NCBI GenBank assembly: GCA_964446655.1
Contig: CAYUPL010000002.1
Location: forward strand, 84,350 to 148,349
Reading direction: 5' to 3'
Length of the DNA: 64,000 nt
DNA from: Desulfopila_A sp964446655
Lineage (GTDB): Bacteria; Desulfobacterota; Desulfobulbia; Desulfobulbales; Desulfocapsaceae
This document shows, piece after piece, positions 35,337 to 43,785 of the stretch. The position numbers were made by a program, and so were the translations under genes. The notes beneath the pieces were generated by a model. The model saw only the letters and a list, made by a program, of their open reading frames with translations, did no database searches and was not told the origin of the DNA. Position 1 is the stretch's first letter. Each line of letters opens with the position of its first letter.

Positions 35337-36248
35337 TCAACAATGCGAAAGTATGCCACTATGACTATCAAGGGTCATTTCCAAACCGAGTGGTACTGTG
35401 AAATTATTTTCAGCATGCCCAATTGGATATCGAGCCCAGATTGATGTGGTAACATCCGTCAGCTCTAGAACACGTGACCAGATAGCCTCATGATGGCTCA
35501 TGGTTTCGTTTCTGTCAAGACCCAGCCCGTAGGAAAAATCTCCGAGAACAATAGCGGAAACGGATTCCAGTTTACCGCAGAGTTGAAGTTGCGTCAACAT
35601 TCTGTCAATACGATAAAGGGGTTCGGCGGTATCTTCCAGGATAACAATTTTGTTCTGCCACTCCGGCGCAAAGGCAGTACCGAGCGTAGATACGATCGTA
35701 GTCAGATTACCTCCTGTTATGATACCTCGGCACAGGCCGGTATGGCGTAATATTTCAGGCCGGCAATGACTTTGCCAGGCAGTGACTGGGGCAAAAAGAG
35801 CGGATTTTAAAGCAGTGACGCTCTCTTTTGAAAGACGGGGAAGTGAAGTGACCACAGGGCCATGCAGGGTCACCAGGTCGTGTTTGCGGTTAAAAAGATT
35901 GTGGAGCAGGGTAATATCTGAAAAACCAATAAATATCTTTGGTTGTGGAGTGAATGTGTCGTTAGCTAAAGAGGATGCCAGGCGCAGACTGCCAAATCCA
36001 CCCCGGGCGGCCATGACGGCGTCGACTTCAGGGTCGTTCCAGACAGTCTTCAATTCATTAATTCTGTTCTCGTCGGTGTCTGCCAGATATCCATGCCTCG
36101 GCCACAAATCTCGTGGAAATTTTGTTATGAAACCGAGTTCGTGCAGAGTACGGATACCGTTTTCGAATGATTTTCGACACGAAATTCCTCCAGCTGGAGC
36201 AACAATGCCTATGGTCGCACCCGGTTTAAGTGGAGGTGGAATTTTCAT
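35337..36248 (-). CDS. LD-carboxypeptidase, peptidase family S66
   Basis: 303 residues, matching LdcA/MccF (about 300). The opening LKPGATIGIVAPAGGISC, the RGGFGSLRL segment and the nucleophile Ser in GFSDITLLHN near residue 112 are diagnostic. The Glu/His partners lie in LEDTAEPLYRIDRML and near the C-terminus (YPIGHAENN). It removes the terminal D-Ala from murein tetrapeptides during cytoplasmic recycling, or possibly cleaves peptide antibiotics as MccF does. It ends immediately after coaX (1 bp between) on the same strand. Confidence 0.92.
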   Translation of the reverse strand: MKIPPPLKPGATIGIVAPAGGISCRKSFENGIRTLHELGFITKFPRDLWPRHGYLADTDENRINELKTVWNDPEVDAVMAARGGFGSLRLASSLANDTFTPQPKIFIGFSDITLLHNLFNRKHDLVTLHGPVVTSLPRLSKESVTALKSALFAPVTAWQSHCRPEILRHTGLCRGIITGGNLTTIVSTLGTAFAPEWQNKIVILEDTAEPLYRIDRMLTQLQLCGKLESVSAIVLGDFSYGLGLDRNETMSHHEAIWSRVLELTDVTTSIWARYPIGHAENNFTVPLGLEMTLDSHSGILSHC

Positions 36249-36249
36249 G

Positions 36250-37050
36250 TTATTCCTGTGGGTGAATTCTGCGGTATATGTGACGCAGACCTTTTAAGGT
36301 TAACATTTGATCAATGATTGTAACCTCTTTGCAATAGGGGATAATCAGGCCGGCCATACCGCCGGTGGCCAGAATAGTCATCTCCTGGTTTTTCCCGCAC
36401 ATCTCGTCTCCTAAAATGCGAACCAGTCCATCGATCATGGCGCCATAGCCGTTGAGTATGCCGCTTTTCATTGCGTCGACGGTGTTTTTGCCTATAACGG
36501 CTGCGGGGCCTGTAGATATGTCGATATGAGGGAGCTTGGCGGCCCTGTTGGAGAGGGCTTCCAGCGAAATTGCAATACCGGGCAGGATCGTCCCACCAAT
36601 GTATTCGCATTTATCCGTTACACAGTCAAAGGTTATTGCAGTGCCGAAATCAATTACTATCAGGTGGGTCTGGTAGTGTGTCCAGGCAGCTACTGCGTTG
36701 ACCAAACGATCGGCGCCGACTTCTCCGGGATAATCAGTTTTGATGCTTATTATATCCTGCAGGTTTTTATCGTTGACAACGAAAGGCGGAGTTTTAAGAT
36801 TATGAGAGAAATGGTTAGTGCAGCAGTGCAGCCAGGCAGCCTCAAGAGATGGAACAACGCTTGAGATAATGATGCCGGAGATTGAAAGACGGCCGAGATC
36901 AGCCATGGCGAAAAGAGCGTTAAATGTAATAGCGATTTCGTCAGGAGTTTGGTGCTTATCGGTTTTTATTCGCCAGTGTCCCTTGAGTTCGTCATTGTCA
37001 TACAGTCCAATTACAGTGTGTGAATTGCCGATATCAATAACAAAAAGCAT
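36250..37050 (-). CDS. coaX: Type III pantothenate kinase
   Basis: 266 residues from ATG 37050. The opening MLFVIDIGNSHTVIGLYD carries the ASKHA phosphate motif. GEVGADRLVNAVAA near residue 100-115 and IDFGTAITFDCV near 125-138 are the CoaX signatures. It phosphorylates pantothenate to start CoA synthesis. The frame is open upstream to 37185 but the extension is unlike the family, and GAGA precedes this ATG. The substrate supply genes panC and panD lie at the right end of the window. Confidence 0.94.
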   Translation of the reverse strand: MLFVIDIGNSHTVIGLYDNDELKGHWRIKTDKHQTPDEIAITFNALFAMADLGRLSISGIIISSVVPSLEAAWLHCCTNHFSHNLKTPPFVVNDKNLQDIISIKTDYPGEVGADRLVNAVAAWTHYQTHLIVIDFGTAITFDCVTDKCEYIGGTILPGIAISLEALSNRAAKLPHIDISTGPAAVIGKNTVDAMKSGILNGYGAMIDGLVRILGDEMCGKNQEMTILATGGMAGLIIPYCKEVTIIDQMLTLKGLRHIYRRIHPQE

Positions 37051-37252
37051 ATTTTTTCTCGCGTGCCGGTAATGGATTAAAAATGCCGATGATGTAGTAA
37101 GAGCCGCTGGGCGGCTTTCGTTGAGGTAAGTACCTTTACGAAATTCTTTCAATAAAAGCAAGAAAGAGATTTTCGTTGAATACAATGATTTTCAAGATGA
37201 CCGTAAAATTTTTGTAATTTAGAAAGTAGAGACTAAAAGGAGGTAACATCCG

Positions 37253-37579
37253 GTGAAAAGAGTACTTGTTGTGCAGACTACTTTTTCGGAAAGAGAGGAA
37301 GCAGTGGAAATGGCAGGAAAAGTAGTACGGAAAAGACTGGCCGCTTGTGCCCAGCTCTCTCGGGGGATAGAGTCATTTTACTGGTGGAAAGATTCTATTG
37401 CACAAAGCACTGAATATATATTGAGCTTCAAAACAACAGCGGATATCTATCCAGCTCTGGAAAAGTTCATCCGCAGAACACATTCCTATGAAACCCCGGA
37501 AATCATAGCTACGGCAACTGACTATGTCGAGCATGATTATCTGCAGTGGCTGGAAGATGAAACACAATCAGAAGAATGA
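37253..37579 (+). CDS. cutA: CutA family divalent-cation tolerance protein
   Basis: 108 residues, the CutA1 length. It starts at GTG after a strong AAAGGAGGT ribosome site. The motifs LAACAQLSRGIESFYWW and IRRTHSYETPEIIA define CutA, a trimeric ferredoxin-like protein linked to copper tolerance in E. coli, though its true role is debated. The next gene overlaps or closely follows in another frame. Confidence 0.93.
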   Translation: MKRVLVVQTTFSEREEAVEMAGKVVRKRLAACAQLSRGIESFYWWKDSIAQSTEYILSFKTTADIYPALEKFIRRTHSYETPEIIATATDYVEHDYLQWLEDETQSEE

Positions 37580-37583
37580 AGGT

Positions 37584-37781
37584 ATGAAAAAATCAGGCTA
37601 CAGAAAAAGAAAACTCGGCGAATATCGATGCCACTGTTGTAAGGAGAAAAAACTATTCTGCTGGAGCTGTCCCTGTGGTTTTCAGATTTGTGATGACTGC
37701 TTCAAGGAAAATCGCTGGGGAATCAGCAATGGACCTACCTGGATATGCCCCGACTGTGAAAGAGTAATGAGAACATGTTAG
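37584..37781 (+). CDS. Small Cys-rich zinc-binding protein of unknown function
   Basis: 65 residues from the ATG at 37584; an in-frame ATG at 37557, inside cutA, would give 74. Eleven Cys occur in knuckle-like spacing: CHCC, CWSCPCGFQICDDC and CPDC, plus a terminal Cys as the last residue. The arrangement suggests two zinc sites. The N-terminus is basic (KKSGYRKRK), which would suit nucleic acid binding. The stop overlaps the end of the convergent M23 peptidase gene by 4 bp. No family recognised. Confidence 0.7.
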   Translation: MKKSGYRKRKLGEYRCHCCKEKKLFCWSCPCGFQICDDCFKENRWGISNGPTWICPDCERVMRTC

Positions 37782-39154
37782 AAACGTGAATTCAACAATG
37801 GTTCCTCTATCGTAACTTCAATCCACTGTTTGTCCCACCACTCTTTTGGTGCGACGAATATGCCGTTGACAAGCACGGAGAAATGGAGATGGTCACCGCC
37901 CGCCATGCCACTTGTTCCGGTAAGCCCTAAAACTGTTTCGTTATCTATGATGTCCCCTGGCCTCGCTTCAATTCTGCTGAGATGAGAATACAGACTGAAA
38001 AGTCCCTGACCGTGGTCGAGAATCACCATATTTCCATAAATTCCAAGGTAATCGGCAAAGATCACTTTTCCTCTATTGGCAGCTTTCACTTCGGCATGGC
38101 GGGTTGACGCGATATCCATACCGAGGTGCACTTGCTTATCTATTTCTCTGCCTTGGTAAAAATAGGTGCGATGGTCGGCAAATCCGGCCCGGGAAGCGCC
38201 GGCCATTCTTGAAAAACGACCTTGCCAGAGCCGGTCAGGTACTGAAGTGCTACAGATTTCGGCGATTTTGTTATTGTTTGCCTGCCGTATTGTTCGATTT
38301 GTGTAGAGGTATTTTTCCACCATATCGCCCCGCATTTCCGGATAATATCCTTCAAATTCAGGAATCTTGGCGGAGAGAAAAGTATCGTCTATGTTGATTC
38401 TGTCGTGTTTGAAGGACAACTTTTTAAATACAGGGGAAAAGGCCTGACTCCCCTGGTTACCGGCCTTATCCTCTGCTACAACCTTGCTGTTTTCAAGAAC
38501 AGAGACGTTGTAGGGGACGGCCAAAAAAGCGAGATAGACATTGTCTCTACCATCGCCTGTGGGATATCCTTTGTGAAAATGTCCGGCAAAATGGGCGCCG
38601 TGTTCTGCGACTTCGCCGTCAACCTGATAAATAACTACGCCGCTGCCCCCCTGATCAATGTATCGTTCCGCATGGAGGATACGGACTTTAGGCGGCTCGG
38701 TATCAATGATAATACTTTTCTGTAATTCAAAAGAATTTCCGGAGAAGAAGCTGCGCAAAGAATAGTCTCTGGCTGTCAGAACCAGCTCTGCGGCACCATC
38801 TTCGATGCTCGATTCCTCAATGCTGAAGTTGAGTTCTTTAACAAAGCTCTCCGGACCTATCCGACCGGTATATCCCTTTCTGGGAAAGGGCTCTTGCAGC
38901 AGAACATACTCTTTATCCTGCTGTCGAATAACAAGTTTCACATGCCGCAAACCGCTCTGTTCATCTCGAGCGTTCACACTGAAATGAGCTGTTTCACCGG
39001 CATGTTCAGTATTGCCGGTAATCTCCACCTGCGGAGGAGTTTTTTCAAAGAAAACCATGGCAATATATACTCCTCCGCCCGCAATAATTGCCAGAAGAAG
39101 AAAAAGTAAAAGTTTGCCGGTTCCGCCGCCTTTCGTTTTTGTGTTCAAATGCAT
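37778..39154 (-). CDS. Membrane-anchored M23-family peptidoglycan endopeptidase
   Basis: 458 residues. The N-terminal membrane anchor lies at about 15-34. A long periplasmic region with Ig-like beta character (about 40-250) follows. The C-terminal LytM/M23 domain (about 330-435) has zinc ligands in HLGMD (His343, Asp347) and HLH (His422, His424), and the catalytic site looks intact. It likely cleaves murein cross-links or activates another hydrolase. It starts 19 bp after the RNase G gene, so the two are probably co-transcribed. Confidence 0.9.
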   Translation of the reverse strand: MHLNTKTKGGGTGKLLLFLLLAIIAGGGVYIAMVFFEKTPPQVEITGNTEHAGETAHFSVNARDEQSGLRHVKLVIRQQDKEYVLLQEPFPRKGYTGRIGPESFVKELNFSIEESSIEDGAAELVLTARDYSLRSFFSGNSFELQKSIIIDTEPPKVRILHAERYIDQGGSGVVIYQVDGEVAEHGAHFAGHFHKGYPTGDGRDNVYLAFLAVPYNVSVLENSKVVAEDKAGNQGSQAFSPVFKKLSFKHDRINIDDTFLSAKIPEFEGYYPEMRGDMVEKYLYTNRTIRQANNNKIAEICSTSVPDRLWQGRFSRMAGASRAGFADHRTYFYQGREIDKQVHLGMDIASTRHAEVKAANRGKVIFADYLGIYGNMVILDHGQGLFSLYSHLSRIEARPGDIIDNETVLGLTGTSGMAGGDHLHFSVLVNGIFVAPKEWWDKQWIEVTIEEPLLNSRF

Positions 39155-39173
39155 GACTTCCTTTTATATATGT

Positions 39174-40706
39174 TCATTGGTGCCAGATGATGTCATATTT
39201 TTCAATATGTAGCTCCTTCACAGGAACCACCATCATTTTTTTGCCTGTGTCGGTTTCCAGCTGCAGAAGTGTTTTTCTTTCTTCTTTATGCAACATATCG
39301 GCAATCCGGGGATGCACTCGGAGAGTAATGGAAAAACCACCGCTTTTTTTGGCATTCCTGCTGATTTTGCGGAAAATATCATAACATATGGTTCTTCTCG
39401 ATTTAAGTATCCCTTCACCGGCGCAGTAGTGGCATGGCTCACACATCATTTGCGTCAGGTTCTCCGAGTTTCTTTTCCGGGTCATCTGAACCAGCCCAAA
39501 CTCAGACAGTTTCAATATATTAATTCTGCTCTTATCTTTTTTTACTGCTTCCTTAAAATAGGTAAAAAGCTCCTCTCGGTGCTCTTCGCCTTCCATGTCA
39601 ATAAAGTCAATGATAATGATTCCACCGATATTTCGCAAACGCAATTGATAGGCAATTTCTTTTGCTGCCTCCATGTTGGTTTTAAAAATAGTCTCGTTCA
39701 AATTATTTTTACCAACGAATCTTCCGGTGTTTACATCTATTACCGACAATGCTTCGGTACTTTCTATAATGATATAGCCTCCGGAACGCAGCCACACTTT
39801 TTTTTCCGTGGCTCTGTTAATTTCCACGTCGATACCATGCGCTTCGAAGAGCGGTGTATCGTCTTCGTAGAGCGAGATTTTGCTGCTAAGCTGAGGTGCA
39901 AAGTTTTGTACAAAGGTTTGCAGCCTTTCATATGTTTCGTAATCATCGATGATGAGATGGTCGACATCATGAGTAAAGAGATCCCGGACGGAACGAAAGG
40001 TTATGTCCAGATCCTTATATACAAGAGCAGGCACTTCAGCAACAGAAGCTCTGTCCTGAATTTCGTCCCATAAAAGAAGAAGGAATTCCATGTCTGCTTC
40101 AAGTTCGTCGTCAAAAGCAAACTCGGCCACGGTACGGACTATAAAACCGGTACCCTCGGGGCGTAATTTTTCAATCTGTTGCCGTAGCTTTTGTCGAACC
40201 TCTTCGTCTTCAATTTTTCTTGAAATACCTATATGGTCGGTCAGTGGAATAAAGACAAGGTTTCGGCCTGGAAGCGTGATGTGGCAGGTCAGCCTGGCGC
40301 CCTTTGTGCCGATGGGGTCCTTGCTTACCTGAACGAGAATATCCTGACCTTCAAATAACAGGTCTTCAATGTTCATTCCATGGGTTCGGCGGAGATCACT
40401 TTCCGGTAAAATAGATGAATAGGCGCTATCCGCGGAATCCGGTTCGCTGTCAAGCATTCTGCTGTTCAGTTCGTTCTGGGAAAGGTAAACATCATCGACA
40501 TAGAGAAACCCGGTACGTTCAAGACCTATATTGATAAAGGCCGCCTGCATTCCAGGCAACACACGAACGACTTTACCTTTATAGATATTGCCTATGAGCC
40601 CTTTTTCCGTCGGTCTCTGCAGGTGAAACTCGCTTAGAGTCCCATTTTCGACGATAGCTATCCTTACCTCGTATCGTCTTGAATTTATAAGAATTGCAGT
40701 GCTCAT
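39174..40706 (-). CDS. rng: Ribonuclease E/G family protein, RNase G type
   Basis: 510 residues from ATG 40706, close to RNase G (about 490) and without the long RNase E scaffold tail. It has the opening TAILINSRRYEVRIAIVENG, an S1 domain (GNIYKGKVVRVLPGMQAAFINIG), and the catalytic core IIIESTEALSVIDVNTGRFVG and IIIIDFIDME. A zinc-link region CEPCHYCAGEG follows. It processes 16S rRNA 5' ends and decays mRNA. A TTG at 40724 is an alternative start, but no ribosome site supports it. Confidence 0.92.
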   Translation of the reverse strand: MSTAILINSRRYEVRIAIVENGTLSEFHLQRPTEKGLIGNIYKGKVVRVLPGMQAAFINIGLERTGFLYVDDVYLSQNELNSRMLDSEPDSADSAYSSILPESDLRRTHGMNIEDLLFEGQDILVQVSKDPIGTKGARLTCHITLPGRNLVFIPLTDHIGISRKIEDEEVRQKLRQQIEKLRPEGTGFIVRTVAEFAFDDELEADMEFLLLLWDEIQDRASVAEVPALVYKDLDITFRSVRDLFTHDVDHLIIDDYETYERLQTFVQNFAPQLSSKISLYEDDTPLFEAHGIDVEINRATEKKVWLRSGGYIIIESTEALSVIDVNTGRFVGKNNLNETIFKTNMEAAKEIAYQLRLRNIGGIIIIDFIDMEGEEHREELFTYFKEAVKKDKSRINILKLSEFGLVQMTRKRNSENLTQMMCEPCHYCAGEGILKSRRTICYDIFRKISRNAKKSGGFSITLRVHPRIADMLHKEERKTLLQLETDTGKKMMVVPVKELHIEKYDIIWHQ

Positions 40707-41009
40707 CGTGTTGATATATTTCAAAAGTGTATTGAATGATTACACTTAGGATCCTTGTTGTAGGGAGACACCTTGCCGAGGTTGCCCGGCAGCAAAAAGC
40801 GTGAAATAGAGACATATGCCAAGGTAAACAAAGAACGATCCGCAAAGATTTTTATATTTCTCAGGACAAGTCTTTAGCACGACCCTTTTTCTGGACACGT
40901 TCTTGCCGGTCAATAGGATTCATCTCTTGATAAACTGTCTACTATACAGTATTTCAAGGGTAAAAAGCCAGTTGTAATGCGATTATTCAGGAAATAGTTA
41001 CAAGATACG
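40707..41009. other. Divergent intergenic region between rng and a glycosyltransferase gene
   Basis: About 300 bases between divergent genes. I see an inverted repeat ACTGT-N7-ACAGT in the right half (near 40938-40954) and scattered AT-rich tracts. There is no convincing promoter pair, tRNA or open reading frame. A long structured leader for the RNase gene is possible, but no specific element is recognised. Confidence 0.35.
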
Positions 41010-41843
41010 ATGATACCTATATCTGTAATAATACCTACATTCAACCGGGTGGAGTTGCTTCAGCGAGCTATCTACTCAGTTCTGCAGCAGCAAAATTTTG
41101 CTGGAGAAATCATTGTGGCGGATGACGGTTCCCAGGATGCTACAGCGGAGATCGTCGGCAATCTGATGAAAAGATACCCGATCAAGTACAGCTTTGCCGA
41201 GAATAGAGGTCCGGCTGCAGCCCGAAACAGAGGTGTTGCCTTAGCTGCCTTCGACATGATCGCTTTTTTAGATTCCGATGATCACTGGAAACCAGACAAG
41301 TTGGTCAGACAGTTTGCCGCCATGGAAAAATTTCCTGAGTTGCTCATAAGTCATACAGGTGAGAAATGGCTCAGGAGAGGTCAGCATCTGAACCGGAAAA
41401 ATATCCATAAGCCACGACACGGGTACATTTTTGATCATTGCCTTCAACTTTGTGCTGTGGGCATGTCGACGGTTATAATGACAAAAGATCTTTTTGACTC
41501 TTTTGGAGGGTTTGATCCGGATCTGCCCTGTTGTGAAGACTATGAATTCTGGCTGCGGCTAAGCAGCAAACAGGAATTTCTGCTGGTCGATGAGTCTTTG
41601 ACGATTAAGGAGGGTGGACGGGAAGACCAGCTCTCTTCTCTCTATCGAACCGGCATGGACAAGTTTCGCATATATGCCCTGGAAAAACTGCTTTCAGCCG
41701 ATACGTTGACCGGTGAGCAGGCTAGACATACCTTTAAAGAGCTGCAGAAAAAATGTACGATTTACGGCAATGGCTGCATTAAACACGGACGAGTGCAAGA
41801 AGGCCGCCGATATCTCAATATTCCTGATAAATATGATGTTTAA
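41010..41843 (+). CDS. Family 2 glycosyltransferase
   Basis: 277 residues. The GT-A fold is clear: SVIIPTFNRVELLQRAIYSVLQQ at residues 4-26, ADDGSQD near 37-42, ENRGPAAARNRGV near 65, and the DXD-like FLDSDDHW near 90. CCEDYEFWLRL near 175 supplies the acceptor-site acidic residues. It has no membrane helix, so it is probably a soluble or peripheral enzyme adding a sugar to a lipid-linked or surface glycan. The acceptor is unknown. It overlaps the start of the next gene by a few bases, so the pair is co-transcribed. Confidence 0.85.
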   Translation: MIPISVIIPTFNRVELLQRAIYSVLQQQNFAGEIIVADDGSQDATAEIVGNLMKRYPIKYSFAENRGPAAARNRGVALAAFDMIAFLDSDDHWKPDKLVRQFAAMEKFPELLISHTGEKWLRRGQHLNRKNIHKPRHGYIFDHCLQLCAVGMSTVIMTKDLFDSFGGFDPDLPCCEDYEFWLRLSSKQEFLLVDESLTIKEGGREDQLSSLYRTGMDKFRIYALEKLLSADTLTGEQARHTFKELQKKCTIYGNGCIKHGRVQEGRRYLNIPDKYDV

Positions 41844-42987
41844 AAGCCATATGCAAAAAAATACAAGCTGGGTTGATCCTTCAATTTTCATCAAACATAT
41901 CCACATCGCCGAAGAAATAGCCGACCTCGACTATACTGCGGAGATATTGCAGCGGGCCAGACTGCCGTTTTCAATAGTTCCCACAGGTCAGAGTCCTTCA
42001 GGGCTTGATGGAATATGCTCCTCGTTGTTTAATAAAGGGAAGCAGCACCTCTTGCTATGCAGAAACCGAGGAACTTTTTTTAAACCTTGTCCAGGCACGG
42101 CGGAGTATAGATGCTGCGGATATCATGTTCTCAACATTGGAATGAATTGTCCCATTGATTGTGTATACTGTATCCTGCAGGCCTATCTCAATCAGCCCTG
42201 GATCACGGCATTTGTCAATATTGATGATCTTTTTAACGAGCTTGATAGTGCTCTGCGGGATGCACCGGAAACATTTTATCGCATAGGAACCGGTGAATTT
42301 ACAGATTCTTTAGCCCTCGAGAGCATAACCGGCATCAGTGCAAAATTAGTAGCTTTCATGGCTGATCGGACAAATGGTATTCTTGAGCTGAAAACCAAAA
42401 GTGGTTCAATAGATACTCTTGCCAATATCAAACACAAGGGAAAAACAATTTTGTCCTGGTCGTTAAACAGTCCCGTCATCATGAAAAAAGAAGAAATCCG
42501 AGCGGCAACCTTGATGGAGAGACTGGAAGCAGCCAGACGAGCGGCTCAATGGGGCTATGGTCTCGGTTTTCATTTTGATCCGATTATATATCACCCTCAT
42601 TGGCGAGAAGGATATGAGGAAACCATCGATCTGTTGTTCCGCCTGGTACCTCGTGATGCCATTGTATGGATCTCGCTTGGCGCGTTGCGATACCTGCCCT
42701 CATTAAAAATCATAAGCACTGCACGATTCCATCACTCATCGATGTTTCATCAGGAGTTTATTACCGGTCTTGACGGCAAATCACGCTATTTCCGCACTCT
42801 GCGAGAAGAAATGTATAGCCATATCTACAGGCTTCTACGCCACAGCATAGCAGATGATACGTGCATATATTTTTGCATGGAAAGTGATGAGATATGGCAA
42901 AAAGTATGTGGTTATATCCCTGAAAATAAAGGTGGAATAGCAGCAATGCTTGATAACGCTGCCATTACCTTCACCAAAAAATATTAA
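41836..42987 (+). CDS. Radical SAM protein of the spore photoproduct lyase (SPL) family
   Basis: About 383 residues. The radical SAM Cys triplet is C-P-I-D-C-V-Y-C (C-x3-C-x2-C) near residue 105, followed by LQAYLNQPWITAFVNIDDLF, the SPL-family hallmark after the Cys motif. IGTGEFTDSLALE and ELKTKSGSIDTL match the SAM-binding barrel. True spore photoproduct lyase repairs UV thymine dimers in spores; family members outside Firmicutes exist and their substrate is uncertain. The start is one of two adjacent ATGs at 41833/41836, which overlap the glycosyltransferase stop. No sporulation genes lie nearby. Confidence 0.85.
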   Translation: MFKSHMQKNTSWVDPSIFIKHIHIAEEIADLDYTAEILQRARLPFSIVPTGQSPSGLDGICSSLFNKGKQHLLLCRNRGTFFKPCPGTAEYRCCGYHVLNIGMNCPIDCVYCILQAYLNQPWITAFVNIDDLFNELDSALRDAPETFYRIGTGEFTDSLALESITGISAKLVAFMADRTNGILELKTKSGSIDTLANIKHKGKTILSWSLNSPVIMKKEEIRAATLMERLEAARRAAQWGYGLGFHFDPIIYHPHWREGYEETIDLLFRLVPRDAIVWISLGALRYLPSLKIISTARFHHSSMFHQEFITGLDGKSRYFRTLREEMYSHIYRLLRHSIADDTCIYFCMESDEIWQKVCGYIPENKGGIAAMLDNAAITFTKKY

Positions 42988-42990
42988 AAC

Positions 42991-43018
42991 TTGTTCTTTA
43001 GGAAAACTGTAATATACT
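42991..43018 (+). promoter_or_regulatory. Predicted promoter of ssb
   Basis: TTGTTC (42991-42996) and TATACT (43013-43018) with a 16-base spacer, directly after the SPL-like gene and about 50 bases before the ssb ATG. The -10 box matches five of six consensus bases, the -35 four. Confidence 0.4.
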
Positions 43019-43069
43019 TGCTGCTGTTTTCTGTCAACCTTTACCAACCATCCAACATGGGAGCAAACA

Positions 43070-43501
43070 ATGATCAATAAAGCAATACTTATAGGAAACC
43101 TTGGGGCAGATCCGGAAATTCGATATACTCAGGCAGGCAAGCAGGTGGCCACATTTACGGTGGCTACCTCCGAGAGATGGAAAGGCCAGGACGGGCAGAT
43201 GCAGGAAAGCACCGAATGGCACAAGATCGTGGCCTGGGAAAGATTGGCTGAAATCTGCGGAGAATTTCTTAACAAAGGATCACGAGTTTATATCGAGGGC
43301 AGGATTCAGACACGAAAATGGCAAGACCAGGACGGAAATACCAAGTACACCACTGAAATTGTAGCTAGAGAAATGAAGATGCTTTCGCCGAAAGGCGGTG
43401 AATCCGGAGGTGGTAGTCGCTATGGCGGTTCATCAGGCCAAGATTCTTATCCGGAACCGACTCCAGGGTATGGTGGAGTAGGGGAGGATGTTCCCTTTTA
43501 A
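43070..43501 (+). CDS. ssb: Single-stranded DNA-binding protein
   Basis: 143 residues. The OB-fold opening INKAILIGNLGADPEIRYTQ and the aromatic DNA-binding residues (VTV-like ATFTVATSERW, WHKIVAWERLAE) are typical. A Gly/Ser/Tyr-rich linker (about 110-135) leads to the acidic C-terminal tip EDVPF, used to recruit repair and replication partners. It is essential in DNA replication and repair. Confidence 0.96.
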   Translation: MINKAILIGNLGADPEIRYTQAGKQVATFTVATSERWKGQDGQMQESTEWHKIVAWERLAEICGEFLNKGSRVYIEGRIQTRKWQDQDGNTKYTTEIVAREMKMLSPKGGESGGGSRYGGSSGQDSYPEPTPGYGGVGEDVPF

Positions 43502-43669
43502 TCCGTTTCTGAATGCTTAGCGTATTGATGATGGGAATAAGGTCGCTTTCATTGTTGATAAGAGTATTGTCATGCTTTCATGCAGCGGGAAAGCTCATAG
43601 TTTTAAATATTTGTTAAATATTTGTATTGATATGATAATTTTTAATTTATCCTTCCTGCGGATCAAAAC

Positions 43670-43696
43670 TTGACGGTGGGGGTAACAGACTATATT
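43670..43696 (+). promoter_or_regulatory. Predicted promoter upstream of the DnaJ-family gene
   Basis: TTGACG (43670-43675) followed by TATATT (43691-43696) at 15 bases, or TATTGT (43693-43698) at 17 bases. It lies about 90 bases before the start codon. The sequence does not show the CCCCAT-type -10 of a heat-shock sigma-32 promoter. Confidence 0.4.
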
Positions 43697-43785
43697 GTGC
43701 ATTCATAAAAAATCACTCAGGTTGCATTACTACTTAGGCTGTTTGTAATAAAGAATTATCATCTGCTTACGATTCCGATAAAAAT

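Noticed and set aside
39288..40073. A 261-codon open frame antisense to the RNase G gene
   Set aside because: It is opposite the conserved rng coding sequence and has no start signal or recognisable motif.
43600..43640. Direct repeat TTAAATATTTG upstream of the DnaJ-family gene
   Set aside because: Two copies of an AT-rich 11-mer in an AT-rich gap; too little information for a repeat or binding site without comparison.
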